11,143 nt of DNA. Origin: Anaerohalosphaeraceae bacterium. GTDB lineage: Bacteria; Planctomycetota; Phycisphaerae; Sedimentisphaerales; Anaerohalosphaeraceae. Positions within the stretch are counted from its first letter, which is position 1. Every line of letters starts with the position of its first letter. The stretch lies in NCBI GenBank assembly GCA_030671565.1, contig DAOVIC010000043.1, positions 1 through 11,143 on the forward strand. The letters are read 5' to 3'. The position numbers and the translations under genes are program-made. Positions 7,569-11,143 of this stretch are shown here, piece by piece. Under the pieces are notes generated by a model, which did not search any database, was not told the DNA's origin, and saw only the letters and a list, made by a program, of their open reading frames with translations.

Positions 7569-8285
7569 TCAGCTGATTATCGTACCGACCTTTTCGCCGT
7601 AGAGCGCCTTAGTAATATTACCTTCCTTAAAAATATTAAGCACGATAACAGGGATATTATTTTCGCTGCACAAACTGATCGCAGCCGAATCGATAACTTT
7701 CAGATTCTTAGTCAGCACATCCTGATAAGAAAGGGATTCCAACAGCTCGGCATCGGGATCGATCATCGGATCGGCGGTATAAACACCGTCAACCTTCGTC
7801 GCCTTGATGATCACATCAACATCAAGCTCAGACGCCCTAAGCGCCGCACAGGTATCTGTCGAAAAGAAAGGATTTCCCGTACCCCCCGCAAGAATTACAA
7901 CCCTGCCCTTATCCAAATGATGAAGACATCGACGCCTGACGAAAGGCTCGCAGATCGCAGAGACCTCGATCGCACTGAGAACACGCGCCGGCTGACCCGC
8001 CTTCTCCATTGCCTCCCGCAGTGCACAACCGTTAATAACCGTCGCAAGCATACCCATATAATCCGCCGTATGACGGGGAATACTGCTCTTCTCCGAAAAA
8101 GTTGCGCCACGGAGAAAATTACCCCCACCGATCACAACAGCGACATCAATACCCAGCTTGCAGATCTTCGCTATCCTCTCGGCGATCGGACCTATAGACT
8201 CGCCGTCAATACCAAAACCGCCGGGCTTGCAAAAACTCTCGCCCGAAAGCTTAAGAAGAACCCTCTTGTATTTCAAGTCTGCCAT
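7569..8285 (-). CDS. pyrH: UMP kinase
   Basis: PyrH phosphorylates UMP to UDP with ATP in pyrimidine nucleotide synthesis, acting as a cytosolic hexamer. The 238-residue protein has the bacterial amino acid kinase fold motifs: KLSGES (12-17), IGGGNFLRG (52-60), the UMP-binding HTADYMGMLATVIN (72-85), GGTGNPFFSTDT near 134-145, and TKVDGVYTADP for the nucleotide region. The ribosome binding site is modest (AAGG, 10 nt before the ATG). An intrinsic terminator separates it from tsf, so expression probably depends on a promoter in the 140-bp spacer as well as on any readthrough. Confidence 0.97.
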   Translation of the reverse strand: MADLKYKRVLLKLSGESFCKPGGFGIDGESIGPIAERIAKICKLGIDVAVVIGGGNFLRGATFSEKSSIPRHTADYMGMLATVINGCALREAMEKAGQPARVLSAIEVSAICEPFVRRRCLHHLDKGRVVILAGGTGNPFFSTDTCAALRASELDVDVIIKATKVDGVYTADPMIDPDAELLESLSYQDVLTKNLKVIDSAAISLCSENNIPVIVLNIFKEGNITKALYGEKVGTIIS

Positions 8286-8314
8286 GACAACAAAACCTTA
8301 AACATTTCCATTGT

Positions 8315-8342
8315 TCTATATATTTTTTGGAATTACTTCCAA
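8315..8342 (-). promoter_or_regulatory. Candidate pyrH-frr promoter
   Basis: On the minus strand, TTGGAA (8337-8342) and TATAGA (8315-8320) have a 16-bp spacer. The -35 lies within a perfect dyad: 8-bp arms at 8325-8332 and 8337-8344 around a 4-nt centre. The match is modest. Its main support is position, just after the tsf terminator and just before pyrH. Confidence 0.3.
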
Positions 8343-8379
8343 AACTCGATAACTCGATTTCAAAACAAAAACCAGCTAT

Positions 8380-8412
8380 AAAAAAAGGCATCGATTTAAT
8401 TCTCGATGCCTT
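8380..8412 (-). terminator. rpsB-tsf intrinsic terminator
   Basis: On the minus strand, AAGGCATCGA (8403-8412) pairs perfectly with TCGATGCCTT (8385-8394) around an 8-nt loop and runs into a T7 tract. It stands 13 bp after the tsf stop and divides rpsB-tsf from pyrH-frr. Confidence 0.88.
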
Positions 8413-8425
8413 ATAAACTGTTCGG

Positions 8426-9286
8426 TTAACCGATTTCTATCCTTGTGAATTTTTTGACCTTCGCCTCACCGCCGGCTCCTTTCGCCGCAGCACTAACAGC
8501 CTCTTCGATCGTTACGCTTTCATCCTTAACGAATGTCTGATAAACAAGGCAGTTGTCCTTGAGGAATTTATTGATCTTACCGTCCAGGATCTTTTCCATG
8601 ATCTCGGCAGGCTTACCCTTAACCTGTTCAGCTGCAACCGCCCGTTCCTTCTCGATCACCTCAGGGTCGACAGAATCGCGGTCAACACCCATCGGATTCA
8701 TCGCGGTAATATGCATCGCAACGCCAACGGCTACTTCTTCAACCGCACTGGAAACCTCGTCGCTGCTCGTCTCGATCTCAACGACAGCACCGAGCTTATT
8801 GTTAAAGTGAATATAAACACCCAGCACACCCGTACCAGTCAGCGAATACTTCACATAATCGCCAACCTCGGTCTTCTCGCCGGTCTTACTGATAAGCTCG
8901 GTAACAACCTCGGAAAATTTCTTACCGTCAACAGCCGTCTCTGCAAGGTTTTCACCGCCTTCGTCGCTTTCGCAAACCATACTGTAATCAGCCAGAATAT
9001 TCGCAGCCCTAACAAAATCTTCGCTCTTAGACGCAAAATCCGTCTCACAACAAAGACTGCTCATCGCTACTGTTTTCTTATCATCGCTGATCTTGCAAAC
9101 CACTCTACCCTCGGTAGTATCCCGACCGGCACGTTTAGCAAGAGTCGCAAGACCCTTCTTACGCAATATATCCATCGCAGCATCAAGATCTCCGTTGCTC
9201 TCTCCGAGTGCTTTCTTACAATCCATCATGCCCTGTCCGCTCATCTTGCGAAGCTTCATAACTGTCGCAGCCGATATTTCTGCCAT
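8426..9286 (-). CDS. tsf: Translation elongation factor Ts
   Basis: EF-Ts is the guanine nucleotide exchange factor that recharges EF-Tu with GTP. The 286 residues are near the E. coli length. The N-terminal UBA-like helical domain (about 1-55; VMKLRKMSGQGMMDCKKAL and GDLDAAMDILRKKGL) is followed by the hallmark CETDF (80-84), which inserts into EF-Tu to displace magnesium. The two-part core and a C-terminal module ending in VKKFTRIEIG complete it. The ATG at 9286 has AGGAG 9 nt upstream. It is 123 bp downstream of rpsB, the usual partner, and is followed by a terminator. Confidence 0.97.
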   Translation of the reverse strand: MAEISAATVMKLRKMSGQGMMDCKKALGESNGDLDAAMDILRKKGLATLAKRAGRDTTEGRVVCKISDDKKTVAMSSLCCETDFASKSEDFVRAANILADYSMVCESDEGGENLAETAVDGKKFSEVVTELISKTGEKTEVGDYVKYSLTGTGVLGVYIHFNNKLGAVVEIETSSDEVSSAVEEVAVGVAMHITAMNPMGVDRDSVDPEVIEKERAVAAEQVKGKPAEIMEKILDGKINKFLKDNCLVYQTFVKDESVTIEEAVSAAAKGAGGEAKVKKFTRIEIG

Positions 9287-9314
9287 CTTTTCAAACTCCT
9301 ATTCTGGAATATAC

Positions 9315-9333
9315 GTTTGCACTTAAAGCAAAC
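9315..9333. repeat. Inverted repeat in the rpsB-tsf spacer
   Basis: GTTTGC (9315-9320) and GCAAAC (9328-9333) are a perfect 6-bp dyad with a 7-nt loop, 28 bp before the tsf start. No T-run follows on either side, so it is not a normal terminator. It might modulate tsf translation or stabilise the upstream rpsB message. Confidence 0.35.
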
Positions 9334-9409
9334 AAAAATTTCGAAGTAAAACCATCTATAAACTAGCCGAATCTTTAGTTTTACATTTTAGTTTTTCACC
9401 GTTGCTATC

Positions 9410-10333
9410 TTACTCAGAAGCACTGTCAGATTCCGCAGGCTTCTCACTCTCAGCAGCCTCTGGTGCGGCTTCTGGTGCGGCTTCTGGTGCGGCTTCTGGT
9501 GCGGCTTCTGGTGCAGCCTCAGCAGGTGCTGCCTCAACAGCGATCTTTCGAGGCGGAGTCTTAGCAGCATCTGCGCCGCCATCGGCACTTGCAAGAGTCT
9601 TTCTCTTGGAACGCCCGCGAGCTGGATGCGCCGCACTACCGGCAGGCCTTACATTCGCCTTACCGTAATTGACTGCCTCGGCGATCGCATTAAGCAGTAT
9701 CTCGATTGCCTTAATAGAATCATCGTTTGCCGGAATCGCTACATCGACTTCATCAGGATCTGAATCTGTATCGATAATTCCGATAGTAACGATGCCAAGT
9801 TTCCTTGCTTCACGAAGTGCAAGATGCTCCTTGCGGGCATCGACTACGACAACCGCGCCGGGAAGACGGCCCATCTTACGAACGCCGTCAAGGTTCGTCT
9901 TGATCTTACGAAGTTCGCGCTTAAGACGTGATGCCTGCTTCTTACTCTCCGCCGCAAGCTTGCCAGTTTCTTCCATGCTCTCAAGTTCTTCGAGACGTTT
10001 AAGACGCGACCGAACCGTCTGAAAATTCGTAAGCATACCGCCAAGCCATCTCTCAGAAGCCCAGTGCATCCCGCAACCCTGTGCAACCGTTGCGACACTC
10101 GTCTTCGCCTGACGCTTGGTACCTACAAAAACCACGTCCTTGCCGGACGACACAACGTCTGCAACTACTTTCTGAGCGATTAAAAGTCCTTTGAGTGTTT
10201 CCTTCACATCGATGATGTGGATTTTGCTCCGCTTCCCAAAGATATAAGGTTTCATCTTAGGGTTCCAGCGGCTTGCCCCATGTCCAAAATGTACTCCTGC
10301 GCCAATAAGGTCGCGTGCCAGTTCTTTATTCAC
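9410..10333 (-). CDS. rpsB: 30S ribosomal protein S2 with long Ala/Pro/Glu tail
   Basis: S2 is a small-subunit protein needed for S1 binding and translation initiation. The core has family signatures: GVHFGH, RWNPKMKPYIFG, HIIDVKET, FVGTKRQA, RWLGGMLTNFQT, LPGAVVVVD, and DTDSDPDEVDVAIPANDDSIKAI near its end. I chose the GTG at 10333 (307 residues): GGAG stands 9 nt before it, and the result (MNKELARDLIGAGVHFGH) has the usual distance to the first motif. The in-frame TTG at 10348 overlaps that ribosome binding site. After about residue 228 comes an 80-residue extension absent from ordinary S2 (230-260 aa): first basic (ARGRSKRKT), then repeats of EAAP, then an acidic end. This gene leads the operon with tsf. 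Confidence 0.96.
   Translation of the reverse strand: MNKELARDLIGAGVHFGHGASRWNPKMKPYIFGKRSKIHIIDVKETLKGLLIAQKVVADVVSSGKDVVFVGTKRQAKTSVATVAQGCGMHWASERWLGGMLTNFQTVRSRLKRLEELESMEETGKLAAESKKQASRLKRELRKIKTNLDGVRKMGRLPGAVVVVDARKEHLALREARKLGIVTIGIIDTDSDPDEVDVAIPANDDSIKAIEILLNAIAEAVNYGKANVRPAGSAAHPARGRSKRKTLASADGGADAAKTPPRKIAVEAAPAEAAPEAAPEAAPEAAPEAAPEAAESEKPAESDSASE
9459..9518. repeat. 12-bp tandem repeat inside rpsB
   Basis: The unit TCTGGTGCGGCT is repeated four times without error (9459-9506), followed by a fifth copy that keeps the first eight bases (9507-9514) and then diverges. In the rpsB reading frame each unit encodes Glu-Ala-Ala-Pro. Because the unit is a multiple of three, copy-number change would lengthen or shorten the tail in frame. 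Confidence 0.95.
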
Positions 10334-10362
10334 AGAACCAATCTCCAATTGTTAGAAAAAGT

Positions 10363-10404
10363 AAAAAAAATAGTTTGCCCAAACCGCCACACGGCAACCA
10401 GGGC
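10363..10404 (-). promoter_or_regulatory. Possible structured leader of rpsB
   Basis: In the roughly 90-nt rpsB leader, GCCC (plus 10401-10404) can pair with GGGC (10377-10380). An inner GCC/GGC stem and G-U pairs lie in between, giving a 28-nt imperfect hairpin. Six nt downstream is a run of eight T (plus 10363-10370). It resembles an attenuator or an autoregulatory S2 site, but the gap between stem and T-run is unusual for termination. Confidence 0.3.
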
Positions 10405-10433
10405 GCATACCCGCACAAGCAGATAATCGCAAT

Positions 10434-10462
10434 AAAATAGTAGATTCACGCCCCAAAGTCAA
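10434..10462 (-). promoter_or_regulatory. rpsB-tsf promoter
   Basis: On the minus strand, TTGACT (10457-10462) and TATTTT (10434-10439) are spaced exactly 17 bp apart, a good sigma70-type promoter. Transcription would start near 10427, about 95 nt before the rpsB GTG. It lies just downstream of a separate terminator that insulates it. Confidence 0.6.
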
Positions 10463-10479
10463 GCTTTTTCAAAAAATAA

Positions 10480-10525
10480 CAAAAAAATGCCCTCCAAACC
10501 GTAAATTTCACGATTCGCAGGGCAT
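10480..10525 (-). terminator. Intrinsic terminator with no assigned upstream gene
   Basis: On the minus strand, ATGCCCT (10519-10525) pairs perfectly with AGGGCAT (10487-10493). An inner AATCGT/ACGGTT stem stacks above it, and a T7 tract follows. The polarity requires a minus-strand transcript arriving from the right, between here and cheD, where no annotated gene exists. Confidence 0.8.
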
Positions 10526-10638
10526 AGAAGATATTCCCTCTCGCCTATTCCGCCGAGTCTTCTTCCACTGCACTCAAGGCAGCTTTTACAACCTCCGCCA
10601 CAAAGAACTTGGCAGCCCTTACAATTATTTAATAAGTT

Positions 10639-10654
10639 TCCCGATAAACCGGGA
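10639..10654. repeat. Dispersed palindromic repeat, copy 2
   Basis: TCCCGATAAACCGGGA has the same arms as the copy at 6914-6929 and differs only within the 4-nt loop. It lies at the upstream edge of the unassigned minus-strand structured region. Confidence 0.5.
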
Positions 10655-10703
10655 TCCCACATCATTCAACCCACGCCACACCGCATAAACAAAAAAAAGA
10701 AGC

Positions 10704-10734
10704 TTGACAATAATAAGTTACTGACAACAATACT
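10704..10734 (+). promoter_or_regulatory. Candidate cheD promoter
   Basis: A perfect TTGACA (10704-10709) is present. The -10 is less clear: AACAAT (10726-10731) at 16 bp or AATACT (10729-10734) at 19 bp. Transcription would start about 65 nt before the cheD ATG. A small dyad, TTAAGG-GCA-CCTTAA (10771-10785), lies in the leader 20 nt before the start codon. Confidence 0.4.
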
Positions 10735-10805
10735 ATCGGTTGGCAAAAACGCAGGCAAACTCTGAAAAACTTAAGGGCACCTTAAAACCCACCAGGGATA
10801 CACTC

Positions 10806-11143
10806 ATGGATCGTATTTTCTTATTACCCGCTGAATACCGCATAACCAAACGCCCGGAACTTATTGAAACTCTCGTCGGTTCCTGTGTAAGCGTATGTTT
10901 ATACAACACAAAGAACGGCCACGCCGCGATGAACCATTTCCTGCAGGACCAGCCCTTCGAAAACACCGACTATGACATCGCCAGATACGGCAGCTCCGCA
11001 ACGCTGCATATCATCGAGGCCCTTATGAAGATCGACCCCGCCCCAAACCACTACCGCGCACAACTGTTCGGCGGAGCAGCCGTCATCAAAACAAACAGCG
11101 AAGGATATGGCATAGGAGAGAAAAACATAGACATCGCCAGAAA
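10806..11143 (+). CDS. cheD: Chemoreceptor glutamine deamidase CheD (3' partial)
   Basis: CheD deamidates specific glutamines in methyl-accepting chemotaxis receptors and, in some bacteria, cooperates with CheC in adaptation. The 112 complete codons before the window ends read as the family core: ETLVGSCVSVCLYN with catalytic Cys27, HAAMNHF with His44, then ARYGSSATLHIIEALMK and AQLFGGAAV. Cys27 and His44 fall at the same residue numbers as the catalytic pair of Thermotoga maritima CheD. The catalytic Thr is probably Thr22, one residue closer to Cys27 than in that protein. The ATG at 10806 has AGGGA 8 nt upstream. The frame is open to the edge, so the C-terminal third is missing. No other chemotaxis gene is visible on this side. 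Confidence 0.92.
   Translation, partial: MDRIFLLPAEYRITKRPELIETLVGSCVSVCLYNTKNGHAAMNHFLQDQPFENTDYDIARYGSSATLHIIEALMKIDPAPNHYRAQLFGGAAVIKTNSEGYGIGEKNIDIAR

Larger units (their letters stand above)
10463..10703. other. Unassigned region between the rpsB promoter and the cheD promoter
   Basis: This stretch contains the minus-strand terminator (10480-10525), about 100 nt upstream of it that can form several stems on the minus strand (CTGCC/GGCGG, CTGC/GCAG, GAAGA enclosing CTCG/CGAG, closed by TCTTC), and the palindromic repeat at 10639-10654. A minus-strand open frame (10459-10665, 68 codons) has six Cys within 18 residues: CKGCQVLCGGGCKSCLEC. That frame runs through the terminator and stops 19 nt beyond its T-run. 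It also lacks a clear ribosome binding site, so a structured RNA or leader is at least as likely as a protein. I recognise no known RNA family and found no convincing promoter for it. Confidence 0.4.

Noticed and set aside
7104..8381. 425-codon plus-strand open frame opposite frr and pyrH
   Set aside because: It spans two recognised genes, their spacer and part of a promoter region on the other strand. Its composition is that of an antisense shadow.
9308..9335. Possible internal tsf promoter (TTGTTT, 16 bp, TATATT on the minus strand)
   Set aside because: The -35 is poor, and the start would leave only about 15 nt of leader overlapping the ribosome binding site. The dyad in the same place explains part of the pattern.
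10543..10625. Short minus-strand frame encoding KFFVAEVVKAALSAVEEDSAE, ending just before the orphan terminator
   Set aside because: It looks helix-like and its stop is well placed, but an upstream stop leaves at most about 27 codons, with no ATG and no ribosome binding site.

Overview
The window looks like part of a chromosome from a Gram-negative-type bacterium, most likely a planctomycete of the class Phycisphaerae. The clues are a secreted metalloprotease with a C-terminal PEP-CTERM sorting tail, a diderm-type AsmA-like envelope protein, and an rpsB-tsf-pyrH-frr cluster. The lineage is inferred from protein style, since there is no rRNA gene to confirm it. Nothing here is clearly mobile: I see no transposase, integrase, tRNA, CRISPR array or prophage gene.

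Left part (1-4072). A 5'-truncated gene for a leishmanolysin-like zinc protease with a PEP-CTERM tail converges on mtnP (methylthioadenosine phosphorylase, minus strand). Three separate plus-strand genes follow: a thioredoxin-fold lipoprotein that has lost the first cysteine of its active site, rpmA (ribosomal protein L27, standing alone without rplU), and a yjbQ-family gene. rpmA has a good sigma70-type promoter, whose -10 lies inside an inverted repeat, and a textbook terminator.

Centre and right (4073-10333, minus strand). This is the translation/nucleotide cluster, read right to left: rpsB (S2), tsf (EF-Ts), an intrinsic terminator, pyrH (UMP kinase), frr (ribosome recycling factor), and a large AsmA-like gene that ends at a terminator facing the yjbQ gene. 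The first two genes supply a ribosomal protein and an elongation factor. pyrH makes UDP and frr recycles ribosomes. The AsmA-like protein belongs to envelope biogenesis and is probably carried along in the same transcript. S2 has an unusual Ala/Pro/Glu-rich C-terminal tail encoded partly by a 12-bp tandem repeat.

Right edge (10334-11143). A strong rpsB promoter is preceded, in the same direction, by an intrinsic terminator with no annotated gene feeding into it. The roughly 170 nt upstream of that terminator can form several stems and also hold a Cys-rich open frame, so they may be an unrecognised small RNA, a leader or a small gene. Beyond it, on the plus strand, is the start of cheD (chemoreceptor glutamine deamidase), cut by the window end. 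A 16-bp palindrome (TCCCGA, 4-nt loop, CCGGGA) occurs in this region and again between frr and the AsmA-like gene.
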